Below are positions 7,826 to 17,627 of a stretch of DNA of 64,000 nt, piece after piece; the stretch's first letter is position 1, and each line of letters begins with the position of its first letter. Location of the stretch: assembly GCF_036173125.1 (NCBI RefSeq), contig NZ_CP108054.1, positions 6,477,001-6,541,000 on the forward strand, read 5' to 3'. Origin of the DNA: Streptomyces sp. NBC_00286. GTDB taxonomy: Bacteria > Actinomycetota > Actinomycetes > Streptomycetales > Streptomycetaceae. The notes under the pieces were generated by a model. That model saw only the letters and a list, made by a program, of their open reading frames with translations. It made no database searches and was not told where the DNA came from. A program made the translations under genes and the position numbers.

Positions 7826-8713
7826 TCAAAGGCGCTTCAGGATGGCCTGCTTGGCCAGGGTGAACTCCTCCTCCGTGAGGATGCCCGACTTATGCAGTTC
7901 GCCCAGCTCGCGAAGGCGGCGCAGGAGGGCGTCGTGGTCGGGCTCGGCGGGTGGTTCGGCGTCCTGGGCGGGGGAGTTGGGTGATATGGGCACCCGGTCC
8001 TCGATGGAAGACGCCGACGGGTGCGGAAGGCGGGCCTGTACCGCCGCCGCGACCAGCGCCATCAGCGGGTCCTTCTTGAAGCCCCACAGTTCAATGGAGT
8101 TGGGGTCGTACTTCGGCGGTGCCTTGGTCGGGGCGTTGCGGACGGTGAAGCGGAGATAGCCGTTCTCCAGGCCCACCGCCGGGTGCCACTCCACCGACTC
8201 GATGTCCGCGAAGTAGATCGTGCGCGCACCGGCCGCCGCCTTGGCCTCCTCCGTCTTCCAGTTCCAGTCCAGCCGTACGCGCTCCCCGTCGAAGCTCGCG
8301 GTGCCGTCCCCGGCGGACACCGACAGCGGCACGGACGGGCCCGGCGCCAGATAGCGGTCGACGGCGGTGGTCGGGACCTCGTCCAGCAGCAGCGCGTTGC
8401 GGATCTCCTCCACGAAGTACTCGGCGACGCCGTAGCGGTCGGAGTCGACGGCGAGCTGATACGGGTCGTTCGGCTCGGCGAGCTTGCCTCCGGTGGCCTG
8501 CAGCAACGGGTCCGCGCCCTCCCGCAGCCGGAGCTTCAACCGCCCGGACTTCTTGCCCTGTTCGAAGGAGATACCCGCCAACGCGCCCAGCGGGACGGTC
8601 AGTTCACCCAGTGTCTTCCGCAGCAGGCTCACGCTCTTGTCGCGCCCCGGGGTGAGGTGCAGGGCATCGCCGTCGAAGGTCCAAGTCCCGTCCTTCTGGA
8701 TGATTTCCGCCAT
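7826..8713 (-). CDS. Tandem DUF4429 protein with C-terminal SHOCT domain
   Basis: The 295-aa cytoplasmic protein contains two related beta-rich modules: residues about 5-105 (GTWTFDGDALHLTP, then LTVPLGALAGISFE) and about 135-225 (GTASFDGERVRLDW, then IYFADIESVEWHP). These fit the DUF4429 domain, which resembles bacterial PH-like folds. A proline-rich linker leads to a C-terminal SHOCT motif (LRRLRELGELHKSGILTEEEFTLAKQAIL), a short putative oligomerisation or nucleic-acid-binding helix pair. The reaction or partner is unknown. It sits between the glmS pair and the des operon and is separated from the latter by a hairpin. Confidence 0.75.
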   Translation of the reverse strand: MAEIIQKDGTWTFDGDALHLTPGRDKSVSLLRKTLGELTVPLGALAGISFEQGKKSGRLKLRLREGADPLLQATGGKLAEPNDPYQLAVDSDRYGVAEYFVEEIRNALLLDEVPTTAVDRYLAPGPSVPLSVSAGDGTASFDGERVRLDWNWKTEEAKAAAGARTIYFADIESVEWHPAVGLENGYLRFTVRNAPTKAPPKYDPNSIELWGFKKDPLMALVAAAVQARLPHPSASSIEDRVPISPNSPAQDAEPPAEPDHDALLRRLRELGELHKSGILTEEEFTLAKQAILKRL

Positions 8714-8734
8714 ACGGCAATTCTGTACGACGGC

Positions 8735-8767
8735 GGGCGCCCCCTGGGACCGTACGTGAGGGCGCCC
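8735..8767 (-). terminator. Hairpin downstream of desD
   Basis: gggcgcccc pairs with agggcgccc (one wobble) around a 14-15 nt loop, just downstream of the des operon and just upstream of the DUF4429 gene. It is a candidate operon terminator. Confidence 0.45.
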
Positions 8768-8791
8768 GCCTGCTGATGGGGCTGTCTGCTG

Positions 8792-10606
8792 CTACAGCCC
8801 GGCTATGGGGTTCTTGAGGTTGCCGACGAGCTGGAGTGCTCCCGCCGGATCGGCGAGGTCGACCATCTGCTCGTTGTTGCGCAACTGCAGCCGGTTCAGG
8901 CAGGACAGCGCGAACTCAGGCGCAAACATGTCGTACTGCCGGAACTTGTCGGCCAGTTCAAGCGCGGCTGCTTGGTATGCGCGTACGCAGTCGGCGACCG
9001 TCCGCCAGAAGTCCGCCTCCTCGATAACGCCCTCGTCGGCGAGGTTCGCGGCCAGGAAGCGGAAGAAGCAGTCGAAGACGTCCGTGAGGATCGACAGCAG
9101 CTTCTTGTCCTCGGGCACCTCGACGCGGATCCGCTCGACCACCGGCGGCAGCACCGCGTCCGGGTCCATCACCGCGATCTCCTCGGCGATGTCCTTGTAG
9201 ATCACGCGCTGTACGACGCCGTCCTCAAGGACGAGGATGACGTTCTCGCCGTGGGGCATGAACACCAGGTCGTACGCGTAGAAGCTGTGCAGCAGCGGCG
9301 TGAGGTAGGCGTGCAGATAGCGGCGCAGCCACTCCGCCGGCGCGAGGCCCGAGCGCTCGATCAGCGCCGCCGCGAAGGACGCGCCCTCGTGGTCGACGTG
9401 GACGAGGGAGGCCATGGTGGCCAGTCGCTCGCCCTCGCGGAGTGAGGGGACCGGGCTTTCGCGCCACAGGGCGGCGAGCATCTTGCGGTACGGGGAGTAG
9501 CGGTCGGTGGCGGCCTCGTACTCCAGGTGCCGGTAGCCGACGGCCGCGCGCTCGCGGATGACCGACAGGCCGGTGGACTTCAACACCGGGTCGTTCTGGA
9601 CGAGTTGGGCCAGCCAGTCGTTGATGGCCGGCGTCGCCTCCATGTATGCGGCGGACAGGCCGCGCATGAAGCCCATGTTGATGACTGACAGGGCGGTCTT
9701 CACATAGTGCTTCTCGGGGGCGCTCTTGTTGAAGAACGTCCGGATCGACTGCTGGGCCAGATACTCGTCGTCGCCCTCACCCAGGCACACCAGATGCTGC
9801 TGGGCGACCTCCGCCGCGAAGGTCACGGAGAGTTTGTTCCACCACTGCCAGGGGTGGACCGGGATGAGGAGGTAGTCGTCCGGGTCGAGCCCCTTTTCGG
9901 TCAAGGTGACGGAGAACCGCTTCAGCGTCTCGTCCCCGAGCTCGGACCGCAGCAGGGACTCGTAGTCCAGGCCGACGCCCGCCGTGAACGCCGCCCGCGA
10001 GCGGTGCGCCGCCAGCCAGATCAGCCGTACAGGGCTCGCGGTCTCAGGGGCGTACGAGAGGTACTCGTGGACCCCGAAGCCCAGCCGCCCGTTGTTGGCG
10101 ACGAAGCAGGGGTGGCCCTCGGTCATCCCCGTCTCGATCTCCTGGAAACCGCTGCTGGCAAGCTCGGCGGAGGTGAGCTGGGGCTTGGTGAGCTTGTAGC
10201 AGGTGCCGGAGAGGGTGGAGGAGATCTCCTCCAGGTAGACCGGCAACACCGCGTCGCTCAGGCCGAGAGACTTCTTCAGCTCGATGAAGAACTCCAGGGC
10301 GTTCAGCGGGAGTTCCTGCCCCTCGCGGTGCCGGGTGATCGACTCGGCGTCGACCTGCCAGTGGTCGAGGGCGTGACGGGTGGCGGTGAACTGGTAACGG
10401 GTGAGGCCGTCGTCGCTCCGTACGACATACGAGCCGTCGTCGGCGGCCTCCGGCGTGAAGAGCCGCTCGTGGGCGAACTCGGCGAGGGCCTTGCGGATGA
10501 GGAGGCGGTTGGCGCGCGCCCAGCGTTCGGGGGAGAGGTGTGCGACGGCGTCGGACAGATGCGGTCCGGTTGCGGTTGCGGTCGTGGTGTCGGTGGTCAG
10601 GGTCAT
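8792..10606 (-). CDS. desD: DesD, desferrioxamine NIS synthetase
   Basis: DesD is an IucA/IucC-family NRPS-independent siderophore synthetase. It uses ATP to oligomerise and macrocyclise N-hydroxy-N-succinyl-cadaverine (or acyl analogues) into desferrioxamine E/B. The 604-aa protein shows the family signatures LIPVHPWQWWN, KTALSVINMGFMRGLS, HGENVILVLEDG and the FhuF-like region VIYKDIAEEIAV. It is the last gene of desABCD and overlaps desC by 4 nt, so translation is coupled. Expression should follow the iron box upstream of desA. The length is normal and all key segments are present. Confidence 0.96.
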   Translation of the reverse strand: MTLTTDTTTATATGPHLSDAVAHLSPERWARANRLLIRKALAEFAHERLFTPEAADDGSYVVRSDDGLTRYQFTATRHALDHWQVDAESITRHREGQELPLNALEFFIELKKSLGLSDAVLPVYLEEISSTLSGTCYKLTKPQLTSAELASSGFQEIETGMTEGHPCFVANNGRLGFGVHEYLSYAPETASPVRLIWLAAHRSRAAFTAGVGLDYESLLRSELGDETLKRFSVTLTEKGLDPDDYLLIPVHPWQWWNKLSVTFAAEVAQQHLVCLGEGDDEYLAQQSIRTFFNKSAPEKHYVKTALSVINMGFMRGLSAAYMEATPAINDWLAQLVQNDPVLKSTGLSVIRERAAVGYRHLEYEAATDRYSPYRKMLAALWRESPVPSLREGERLATMASLVHVDHEGASFAAALIERSGLAPAEWLRRYLHAYLTPLLHSFYAYDLVFMPHGENVILVLEDGVVQRVIYKDIAEEIAVMDPDAVLPPVVERIRVEVPEDKKLLSILTDVFDCFFRFLAANLADEGVIEEADFWRTVADCVRAYQAAALELADKFRQYDMFAPEFALSCLNRLQLRNNEQMVDLADPAGALQLVGNLKNPIAGL

Positions 10607-11151
10607 ATCGCCACTCCTCGCGAAGCCAAGAACTGTTCGCGCGTGCAGAAGGACAGCAGCGCACGCTTCTCCGGCTTCTGGATCTCGCGTACGGGCACAA
10701 AGCCGACGGTCTCGTTCAGTGCGTGCACCGCCGTGTTGGTCACGTCCGGTTCGACGACGACCCGCCGGGTGCGCGGGTCGGCGAACAGGGACTCCATCAC
10801 CGCGGTGATCACAGCCCGGGTGAAGCCGTGCACGGGCGTGTCCGTCGGCGCCACCAGGAAGTGCATGCCGACGTCGCCGGGCTCGGGCTCGTACAGGCCG
10901 ACGAGTTCGACGTACCGCGGGTCGTAGCGCTCCATCAGGAACGCCGGCTCACCGTCGTGCATCCCGATGAACGCGTCGTGGTGCTCATGGGCGGCGATCC
11001 GCATGTACTCGCGCTCCACGTCCTCGAGCCGCGCATCCAGCATCATCCAGTGCGCCGCCTTGGGATGGGTCACCCAGGAGTGCAGCAGCTCGGCGTCGGT
11101 GAGCGGGTCGAGGGGGCGCAGTGAGAGCGCCCCGAGAATCTGGGTGCTCAT
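10603..11151 (-). CDS. desC: DesC, hydroxycadaverine acyltransferase
   Basis: DesC acylates N-hydroxycadaverine with succinyl-CoA (or acetyl/other acyl-CoA) to give the hydroxamate monomers. The 182-aa protein is a GNAT-fold member of the AlcB/RhbD/IucB-type siderophore acyltransferases. It has [20 protein letters not shown], the segment [13 protein letters not shown] and the C-terminal NETVGFVPV. It overlaps desD by 4 nt downstream and desB by 4 nt upstream. That tight coupling is as expected for the operon. Confidence 0.95.
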   Translation of the reverse strand: MSTQILGALSLRPLDPLTDAELLHSWVTHPKAAHWMMLDARLEDVEREYMRIAAHEHHDAFIGMHDGEPAFLMERYDPRYVELVGLYEPEPGDVGMHFLVAPTDTPVHGFTRAVITAVMESLFADPRTRRVVVEPDVTNTAVHALNETVGFVPVREIQKPEKRALLSFCTREQFLASRGVAI

Positions 11152-12440
11152 ACGGCGAACTCCTGGAAGGCGATGGTCTTCTCGACGGGGTAGTACTCGC
11201 TGCCGAGCAGCTCGCGGATGATGTACGCATTGCGGTACGCGCCCATGCCGAGGTCCGGCGAGGTGATCGAGTGCGTGTGGACGCCCGCGTTCTGCAGGAA
11301 GATGCCGCGCCCGGTCGTGTCGATGGCGTAGTTGCGCGCCACGTCGTGGTTGCCGTGCTCGTCGTAGAGGATGCGGTCGCGTACGGGCTTCAGGAACTCC
11401 GGCTCCGCGTACTTGTAGCCGGTCGCCAGGATCAGGCCCTCGGAGTGCAGCTCGTAGTCCTTCTCCTGCTCCTCCTGACGCAGGCCGAGGGTGTACGTGC
11501 CGTTCTCATAACTCGCACTGTGCAGTGCGGAGTTGGTGAGCAGCCGGGTAGGCACCGGGCCGCCGAGGTTCTTCTGGTAGAGCAGATCGAAGATCTCGTT
11601 GATCAGCTCACCGTCGATGCCCTTGAACAGGCTCTTCTGCTCCGACTGGAGCCGGTAGCGGGTCCGCTCCGGCAGCGCGTGGAAGTAGTCGATGTACTCC
11701 GGGGAGGTCATCTCCAGCGTCAGCTTGGTGTACTCGAGCGGGAAGAAGCGGGGCGAGCGCGTGACCCAGTTCAGCCGGTAGCCGTGGACGTCGATCTCGC
11801 TCAGCAGGTCGTAGTAGATCTCCGCGGCGGACTGCCCACTGCCGACGAGCGTGATCGACTTCTTCGCCTGCAACTCCTGCTTGTGCTGCTGGTAGCGGGA
11901 GTTGTGGATGAAGTCCCCGCCGAGACCCTGGCAGGCCTCGGGGATGTACGGCGGCGTGCCGGTGCCGAGGACAAGGTGGCGGGCGCGGTAGGTCTCGCCG
12001 GCTTCCGTCCGTACGACGTACACGTCATCGACGTACGTGACCTCCGTGACCGTCGTGTTGAAGCGGATGCTGGAGAGCTGCCCGGCGGCCCAGCGGCAGT
12101 AGTCGTCGTACTCGACGCGCAGCGGATAGAAGTTCTCGCGGATGTAGAACGCGTACAACCGCCCTGAGGACTTCAGGTAGTTGAGGAAGGAGTACGGGGA
12201 CGTCGGGTCGGCCAGCGTGACCAGGTCCGACATGAACGGCGTCTGGAGGTGCGCGCCCTCCAGGAACATCCCGGAGTGCCACTCGAAGTCCGGCTTGGTC
12301 TCCAGGAAGACGCCGTCGAGTTCGGTGATCGGCTCGGTGAGGCAGGCGAGGCCGAGGTTGAAGGGGCCGAGGCCGATCCCGATGAAGTCGTGGGTCTTCA
12401 CGGGGAATTCGGGAAGCGCGGATTCAGGAAGCGCGGTCAA
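11148..12440 (-). CDS. desB: DesB, cadaverine N-hydroxylase
   Basis: DesB is a flavin-dependent N-hydroxylating monooxygenase that converts cadaverine to N-hydroxycadaverine using NADPH and O2. The 430-aa sequence has the FAD site [14 protein letters not shown] near residue 22, the NADPH site [15 protein letters not shown] near 205, and the C-terminal ATGYKY of the lysine/ornithine monooxygenase family. The start ATG lies 17 nt inside the 3' end of desA. Second gene of the iron-regulated operon. Confidence 0.96.
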   Translation of the reverse strand: MTALPESALPEFPVKTHDFIGIGLGPFNLGLACLTEPITELDGVFLETKPDFEWHSGMFLEGAHLQTPFMSDLVTLADPTSPYSFLNYLKSSGRLYAFYIRENFYPLRVEYDDYCRWAAGQLSSIRFNTTVTEVTYVDDVYVVRTEAGETYRARHLVLGTGTPPYIPEACQGLGGDFIHNSRYQQHKQELQAKKSITLVGSGQSAAEIYYDLLSEIDVHGYRLNWVTRSPRFFPLEYTKLTLEMTSPEYIDYFHALPERTRYRLQSEQKSLFKGIDGELINEIFDLLYQKNLGGPVPTRLLTNSALHSASYENGTYTLGLRQEEQEKDYELHSEGLILATGYKYAEPEFLKPVRDRILYDEHGNHDVARNYAIDTTGRGIFLQNAGVHTHSITSPDLGMGAYRNAYIIRELLGSEYYPVEKTIAFQEFAV

Positions 12441-13869
12441 GGGACTCTCCTCCCAGGTACTGCTCGGCGTGGCCGGCGATCAGGTCGAGTACGGCGGCGA
12501 TGTCGTCCGCCGAGGTCTCGGGGTTGAGCAGGGTGAACTTCAGGTAGTGGCGGCCATCGACCTTGGTGCCCGCGACGACCGCGTCACCGGAGGCGAACAG
12601 GGCCTTGCGGGCGTACAGGTTGGCGCGGTCGATCTCGGCCGGGTCGGTGACGGATGTCGGGATGTAGCGGAAGACGAGGGTGGAGAGGGACGGCTCCACG
12701 ACAGCGTCGAAGCGCGGGTCGGCGGCGAGCAACTTCCAGCCCTCCTGCGCCAGTTCACAGACCTCGTCGAAGAGCTCGCCGATGCCGTCGGCGCCCATCA
12801 CGCGCAGCGTCATCCACAGCTTGAGCGCGTCGAAGCGACGGGTGGTCTGCAGGGACTTGTCGACCTGGTTGGGGATGCGCTCCTGCACCATGCGGCGGGG
12901 GTTGAGGTACTCCGCGTGATACGTGGCATGCCGCAGCGTGGCCGCGTCCCGGACCAGCACGGCGGATGAACTCACCGGCTGGAAGAAGGACTTGTGGTAG
13001 TCGACGGTGACGGAGTCGGCGCGCTCGATGCCGTCGATGAGGTGGCGGTTCTTTCGCGATGCCAGCAGCCCGCAGCCGTACGCCGCGTCCACGTGCAGCC
13101 AGGCGCCGAACTGCTCGCACAGCTCGGCGATCTCGGGCAGCGGGTCGATGGAGCCGAAGTCGGTGGTGCCCGCGGTGGCGACGACGGCCATCGGGATCAG
13201 CCCGTCGCGGCGGCAGCGCTCCAGCTCATGGGCGAGCGCGACGGTCTGCAGTCGCTTGTCGCGGCCGACGGGGATGGAGACCACGGAGTCCTGGCTGAGC
13301 CCGAGCAGTTTCGCCGACTTCTTGACGCTGAAGTGGCTCACCTCGGAGGCGAAGACACGCAGTTTGGCGTACGAGTCCGTCTTGGCCTCTTCTCGCGCCA
13401 GCAGCAGCGCCTGGAGGTTGGACTGGGTGCCGCCGGACGTGAACACGCCGTCGGCGGCCGGGCCGAGGCCGATGCGCTCGGTGGTCCAGTCGATGAGCCG
13501 GCGCTCGATGAGGGTGCCGCCGGCGGACTGGTCCCAGGTGTCCAGCGAGGAGTTGACGGCCGACAGGACCGCCTCGCCGACGACGGCGGGGATCACGACC
13601 GGGCAGTTGAGGTGCGCGAGATAGCGCGGGTGGTGGAAGTAGATCGCGTCGCGCAGGTAGAGCTCTTCGAGCTCGTCCAGGGCCGCGGTGGTGTCGAGCA
13701 GCGGCCGGTCGAGGTCGACCTTGTCGATGCTCGGCGCGAGGGCGTCGACCGTGACGCCGGTGAACGGACGGTCGGTGGTGGCGAGTTTGGCCGCCACCCG
13801 CTCGATTCCTTCGGTCACGGAGCTGCGGTACCGCTCCGCGGTCGTGTCATTGAGCAGGTGCGAGCGCAT
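12424..13869 (-). CDS. desA: DesA, lysine decarboxylase
   Basis: DesA is a PLP-dependent group II decarboxylase that makes cadaverine from lysine, the first step of desferrioxamine synthesis. The 481-aa product contains [11 protein letters not shown] (PLP-interacting Asp), [11 protein letters not shown] with the Schiff-base lysine, and [13 protein letters not shown] in the cofactor-binding domain. A strong GGAGGAAAA ribosome site precedes the ATG at 13869. An iron box lies about 85-100 bp upstream, making this the promoter-proximal gene of desABCD. Confidence 0.96.
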   Translation of the reverse strand: MRSHLLNDTTAERYRSSVTEGIERVAAKLATTDRPFTGVTVDALAPSIDKVDLDRPLLDTTAALDELEELYLRDAIYFHHPRYLAHLNCPVVIPAVVGEAVLSAVNSSLDTWDQSAGGTLIERRLIDWTTERIGLGPAADGVFTSGGTQSNLQALLLAREEAKTDSYAKLRVFASEVSHFSVKKSAKLLGLSQDSVVSIPVGRDKRLQTVALAHELERCRRDGLIPMAVVATAGTTDFGSIDPLPEIAELCEQFGAWLHVDAAYGCGLLASRKNRHLIDGIERADSVTVDYHKSFFQPVSSSAVLVRDAATLRHATYHAEYLNPRRMVQERIPNQVDKSLQTTRRFDALKLWMTLRVMGADGIGELFDEVCELAQEGWKLLAADPRFDAVVEPSLSTLVFRYIPTSVTDPAEIDRANLYARKALFASGDAVVAGTKVDGRHYLKFTLLNPETSADDIAAVLDLIAGHAEQYLGGESLDRAS

Positions 13870-13951
13870 GGGGGTTTTTCCTCCGGGGCGGGAGAGGGTG
13901 GGGGAGCTGTGCCCTTCAGAGTGGGGCGGGGGCTGAAGCTTGGTGTCTTAT

Positions 13952-13970
13952 TTAGGTAAGGCTAACCTAA
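13952..13970 (-). promoter_or_regulatory. Iron box (DmdR1/IdeR operator) of desABCD
   Basis: TTAGGTAAGGCTAACCTAA is an almost perfect 19-bp match to the actinobacterial iron box TTAGGTTAGGCTAACCTAA (one difference). It lies 83-101 bp upstream of desA, where an iron-loaded DtxR-type repressor would block transcription. Confidence 0.93.
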
Positions 13971-14060
13971 CTTTTCAACCCCCGCTGCTCCCTCATGTCC
14001 CTTTAGTTGCGCGTTGGTTGCCTTTGGTGGCTGTGCGTGTTGGGTGAATCACTCTCCCTG

Positions 14061-14915
14061 TCACTCTCCTTGCGCCCGGAGTTGCTCCTCGGTCAGCCCG
14101 CGCCGCCAGTAGCCGACGAATGTGACGCGCCGGCGGTCGAACTCCCGTTCGCGTACGAGGTGTCGGCGCAGCGCCTTGACCTGGCCGGACTCGCCCGCGA
14201 TCCAGGCGTACGGGCTTTCTGCGGGCGGGAGTTGCGCGGCTCGGATCGCTTCGTGGGCCTTGGGGGAGCCCTCGTCGCGTACGAGCCAGGTGATGTCGGC
14301 GTCGGCGGGGTTGAGGAGGTCGAGGCGGTCGGCTGCGTGCGGGACTTCCAGCCAGGCGGTTGCCCTGGTCCCGGTTGGGAGCGACTCGAGGATGGCCGCG
14401 GCGGCGGGTAGGGCGGTTTCGTCCGCCCAGAGGACGATCAGGTCGGTGTCCGCCGGCGGGCGGAAACGGATCGCCGTGTTGTCGGCTACGGCTGGGCCGA
14501 GCAGTACGACTCGGTCGCCGGGCTGCGTGTCGGCGGCCCAGCGGGAGGCCGGGCCGGCCGGGGTTGCGGCGCCCGGCTCCGTGCCGTGCAGCACGAAGTC
14601 GATGTCGATCTCGTCGGGGTCTCGCCTCAGGGCGCGGAGGGTGTACGAGCGCATGATCGCCCGCACGTCGTCGGGGGTGTCGATCCAGGCCTGACGCCAG
14701 CCCTCGCCGTACTCCATCGGCATGACGGGCTCTTCCTGGCCCGGCCGCGGGAGGAAGAGGGAGAGGCTTTGGTCGAGGCCGTTGGAGGCGAAGGTTTGTA
14801 GGCCGTTGCGGTTGCTGGCCGCGAAGGTGACGCGGACGAGGGAGGGGCTGAGCCGCCTCGTCCGTACTACCTGGAGGTCGAAGAAGCGGTACGGGGCGGC
14901 TACCGCCGTTGGCAT
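14061..14915 (-). CDS. desF: Siderophore-interacting protein / ferric-siderophore reductase
   Basis: The 284-aa product has an N-terminal FAD-binding domain with the RSYTLRALR motif (RxYTxR) near residue 89. A C-terminal SIP domain follows, with ADETALPAAAAILESLP and IAGESGQVKALRRHL. Such ViuB/FscN-type enzymes reduce Fe(III)-siderophore with NAD(P)H to release iron in the cytoplasm. Its place between desE and desABCD matches the desEFABCD cluster of streptomycetes. I saw no iron box immediately upstream; the 390 bp before it is repeat-rich. Confidence 0.9.
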   Translation of the reverse strand: MPTAVAAPYRFFDLQVVRTRRLSPSLVRVTFAASNRNGLQTFASNGLDQSLSLFLPRPGQEEPVMPMEYGEGWRQAWIDTPDDVRAIMRSYTLRALRRDPDEIDIDFVLHGTEPGAATPAGPASRWAADTQPGDRVVLLGPAVADNTAIRFRPPADTDLIVLWADETALPAAAAILESLPTGTRATAWLEVPHAADRLDLLNPADADITWLVRDEGSPKAHEAIRAAQLPPAESPYAWIAGESGQVKALRRHLVREREFDRRRVTFVGYWRRGLTEEQLRAQGE

Positions 14916-15308
14916 GGGTGCTCCTGAGTTTTCGTCAGGGGGTGGGCGGGTTGCTGTGCGTCTGACCTGCGGGTGCGTTGGGGCTGGTCGCGCAGTTCCC
15001 CGCGCCCCTAGGGGCGGGTGGGTTGCTGTGCGTCAGACCTGCGGGTGCGTCGTGGCCGGTCGCGCAGTTCCCCGCGCCCCTAACGGGGCGCCACCGGCCC
15101 CGCTGCCTGCGGCGCGTGGGCCGGTTCCCTTTCAGGGCGGTCGCCAGCAACAGCGCCCCTTCAGGGGCGCGGGGAACTGCGCGAGCAACCACGACGCACC
15201 CGCACCCGCTCAACCGCCGGAGGCACCCGCGGGGCTGTGTCAATTTGCGGCGCAGCCGAGAGTGGGGGAGCGACCAGCCATCAACGGCCCGCAGTTGATC
15301 ACTCCCGC
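14916..15308. repeat. Repeat-rich intergenic region between desF and desE
   Basis: No gene is visible. Two direct copies of a ~65-bp unit (near 14942-15004 and 15018-15080) contain gggttgctgtgcgtc, acctgcgggtgcg and cgcgcagttccccgcgcccc. An inverted partial copy (ggggcgcggggaactgcgcg) lies at about 15163-15182. Near 15235-15275 there is a tcaatttgcggcgcagccgagagtg-type segment also seen inside the carboxylase gene at 19.2 kb. The copies together can form long hairpins. Confidence 0.7.
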
Positions 15309-16355
15309 TCAGGCGACCTTCTTCGCCTTCTCGATGGCCTCGGCCAGGTTTTCGAGAAGCGGCGCGCACTTGTCGTAGGACAAGATCGGCTCCGGGTCAC
15401 GAGCGATGACCTGCCCAGCCTTGACGGCAGGCAACTGCTTCCACGTTGCCTCCGTGATGTCCGCGGGCTGGATGGCCGAGGTGCGGTTGTCCATCAGGAT
15501 GAGATCCGCGTCGTACTTGTCGACGTTCTCCCAGCTGAGGTTCTCGAACCAGCCGCCGCTGGCCTTCAGTACGTCGGCGGGCGGCTCGACGAAGGTGACG
15601 CCGAGTGCCTTGAAGTACTCCAGGTCGACGGAGAGGTTCGAGGTGGAGACGTAGAAGATGTCCTGGCTCGCGGAACCGGCCAGCACCTTGATGCCGGGGT
15701 TGGCTTTCACCGCGGCGCGCACCTTGGCGGAGGCGTCCTCGAAGCGCTTCTTGGCGGCGGTGACCTTGTCGGCCTTGATGTCGGCGCCGAGGGACTCGGC
15801 GAGCGCCATCATGCGCTGCAGCGGCTCGGTCAGCCGGCGGTCGTAGACGGAGATGCCGACGCTCGGGGCGAGGGCGGCGATCTTGTCCTTGGACTCCTCG
15901 GGGACGTACCAGAGCGTGCCCGCGTCGTCGAACATGGTGGTGATCAGAACGTCGGGCGCCAGGGTCGCGTACTTCTCGACGTTGAACTGGCCGAACTCGT
16001 TGCCGAGAATGGTCACCTTGCTGATGTCGAGGTCGCCGGCCTGGACATCGGCCTTGCCGTCCTTGGTCTCGGTGGGGCCGAAGACGCCCTTGACCTCGAT
16101 GCCGTAGTCGTGGAGCGCGGCGGCGACGCCGGTGAACGCGACGATGCTCGCCGGGACCTTGTCGGTCTCGACGGTCTTGCCGCGGTCGTCCTTGAAGCTC
16201 CAGGGGCCGGACTTGGCGGCCTCCGTGGAGTCGGCCGAGCCACCGCTTTTCGCGTCGTCGTCGCCGCAGGCCGCGAGGACGGCGCCGAGGCCGAGGGCGC
16301 CGCCCGCGGCGAGTATGCCGCGGCGGGTGAGGTGGGCGGAACGGGCGTTGAACAT
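15309..16355 (-). CDS. desE: DesE, ferrioxamine-binding lipoprotein
   Basis: This is the substrate-binding lipoprotein of a ferric-siderophore ABC uptake system. The 348-aa product (start chosen at MFNARSAHLTRRG) has a Tat-like TRRG motif, a hydrophobic core, and the lipobox LAAC with the lipidated Cys followed by GDDD. The periplasmic-binding domain carries the FecCD-partner Fe-siderophore pattern (VVAFTGVAAAL, APDVLITTMFDD, ADLILMDNRTS). An upstream GTG would add 12 residues that spoil the signal n-region. An iron box precedes the gene. No permease or ATPase gene is in this window. Confidence 0.93.
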   Translation of the reverse strand: MFNARSAHLTRRGILAAGGALGLGAVLAACGDDDAKSGGSADSTEAAKSGPWSFKDDRGKTVETDKVPASIVAFTGVAAALHDYGIEVKGVFGPTETKDGKADVQAGDLDISKVTILGNEFGQFNVEKYATLAPDVLITTMFDDAGTLWYVPEESKDKIAALAPSVGISVYDRRLTEPLQRMMALAESLGADIKADKVTAAKKRFEDASAKVRAAVKANPGIKVLAGSASQDIFYVSTSNLSVDLEYFKALGVTFVEPPADVLKASGGWFENLSWENVDKYDADLILMDNRTSAIQPADITEATWKQLPAVKAGQVIARDPEPILSYDKCAPLLENLAEAIEKAKKVA

Positions 16356-16406
16356 GGTGGTGACTGCTTTCGCACAGGGCTGATCGCCCACGGGACAATT
16401 CCCAAG

Positions 16407-16425
16407 GTAGGTTAGCCTAACCTCA
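16407..16425 (-). promoter_or_regulatory. Iron box of desE
   Basis: On the minus strand the 19-mer reads TGAGGTTAGGCTAACCTAC, with the palindromic core AGGTTAGGCTAACCT intact. It lies about 52-70 bp before the chosen desE start. Both des transcripts are thus predicted to be iron-repressed. Confidence 0.92.
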
Positions 16426-16454
16426 CTACGTGTCCGATGGGCGGGGCCTGAGCG

Positions 16455-17621
16455 TCAGCTCGTCAACCCCAACTCCCGTGCGATCAGCATGCGTTGGACC
16501 TCGCTCGTGCCCTCGCCGATCTCCAGGATCTTGGAGTCGCGCCACATGCGGGCCACCGGGTACTCGTTCATGAAGCCGTAGCCGCCGTGGATCTGGGTGG
16601 CGTCGCGGGCGTTGTCCACGGCGATCGTGGAGGAGTAGAGCTTGGCCAGGGCCGCCTCCTTCTTGAAGGGGTCGCCGGTCACCAGGCGGGAGGCCGCGTC
16701 GCGCCAGGCCAGGCGGGATGTGTGGGCCTTCATCTCCATGTCGGCGATCTTGAACTGGATCGCCTGGTTCGCGCCGATCGGGCGGCCGAAGGCGTGGCGC
16801 TCCTTGGCGTACTTGATCGATTCGTCGACGCAGCCCTGCGCAAGACCCGTCCCCAGGGCCGCTATGGCGATACGGCCCTCGTCGAGGATGCGAAGGAACT
16901 GGGCGTAACCGCGGCCCTCCTCACCGAGCAGGTTCGCGGCGGGTACGCGGACGTCGTCGAAGGACAGCTCGCGGGTGTCCGAGGCGTTCCAGCCGACCTT
17001 CGAGTACGCGGGCGCCACCGTGAACCCGGGTGTTCCCGACGGCACGATGATCGCCGATATACGGGGCTTGCCCTCGTCCGTGCGGCCGGTCACCGCCGTC
17101 ACCGTGACCAGACCCGTGATGTCCGTACCGGAGTTGGTGATGAAGCACTTGGTGCCGTTGATCACCCATTCGTTCGTCGCCTCGTCGAGACGGGCCGTCG
17201 TACGGGTCGCACCGGCGTCCGAGCCGCCGTCCGGTTCGGTCAGGCCGAAGGCGCCGAGGATCTCGCCCGTGCAGAGGCGGGGCAGCCACTCCCGCTTCTG
17301 GGCCTCCGTGCCGAACAGGTGGATCGGCATGGCGCCGAGGGAGACGCCTGCTTCGAGGGTGATGGCGACGGAGGAGTCGACGCGGGCCAGCTCCTCCAGC
17401 GCGATACCGAGCGCCAGATAGTCGCCGCCCATGCCGCCGTACTCCTCCGGAAACGGCAGCCCGAACAGACCCATCCGGCCCATCTCCCGCACGATCTCGT
17501 ACGGGAACTCGTGCCGCTCGTAGAAATCCCCGATCTTCGGGGCGACCACGTCGTGTGCGAACTCCTCGACGGTCCGGCGGAGTTCTTCGAGCTCGGGGGA
17601 GAGCCGATGGTCAAGTGACAT
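16455..17621 (-). CDS. acdH: Acyl-CoA dehydrogenase (isovaleryl/branched-chain type)
   Basis: The 388-aa flavoprotein oxidises a short or branched acyl-CoA to the 2-enoyl-CoA. Signatures are FGLTEPDGGSDAGATRTTA (first PROSITE-type motif), the FAD-contact CFITNSG, QIHGGYGFMNEYPVARMWRD, and the catalytic glutamate in KILEIGEGTSEVQ. It is the last gene of a minus-strand block with HMG-CoA lyase and a two-subunit biotin carboxylase. Isovaleryl-CoA (leucine catabolism) is therefore the likely main substrate. It corresponds in position to AcdH of S. coelicolor, described as a branched-chain acyl-CoA dehydrogenase. Six bases separate it from the lyase gene. Confidence 0.9.
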   Translation of the reverse strand: MSLDHRLSPELEELRRTVEEFAHDVVAPKIGDFYERHEFPYEIVREMGRMGLFGLPFPEEYGGMGGDYLALGIALEELARVDSSVAITLEAGVSLGAMPIHLFGTEAQKREWLPRLCTGEILGAFGLTEPDGGSDAGATRTTARLDEATNEWVINGTKCFITNSGTDITGLVTVTAVTGRTDEGKPRISAIIVPSGTPGFTVAPAYSKVGWNASDTRELSFDDVRVPAANLLGEEGRGYAQFLRILDEGRIAIAALGTGLAQGCVDESIKYAKERHAFGRPIGANQAIQFKIADMEMKAHTSRLAWRDAASRLVTGDPFKKEAALAKLYSSTIAVDNARDATQIHGGYGFMNEYPVARMWRDSKILEIGEGTSEVQRMLIARELGLTS

Positions 17622-17627
17622 GGGGGA

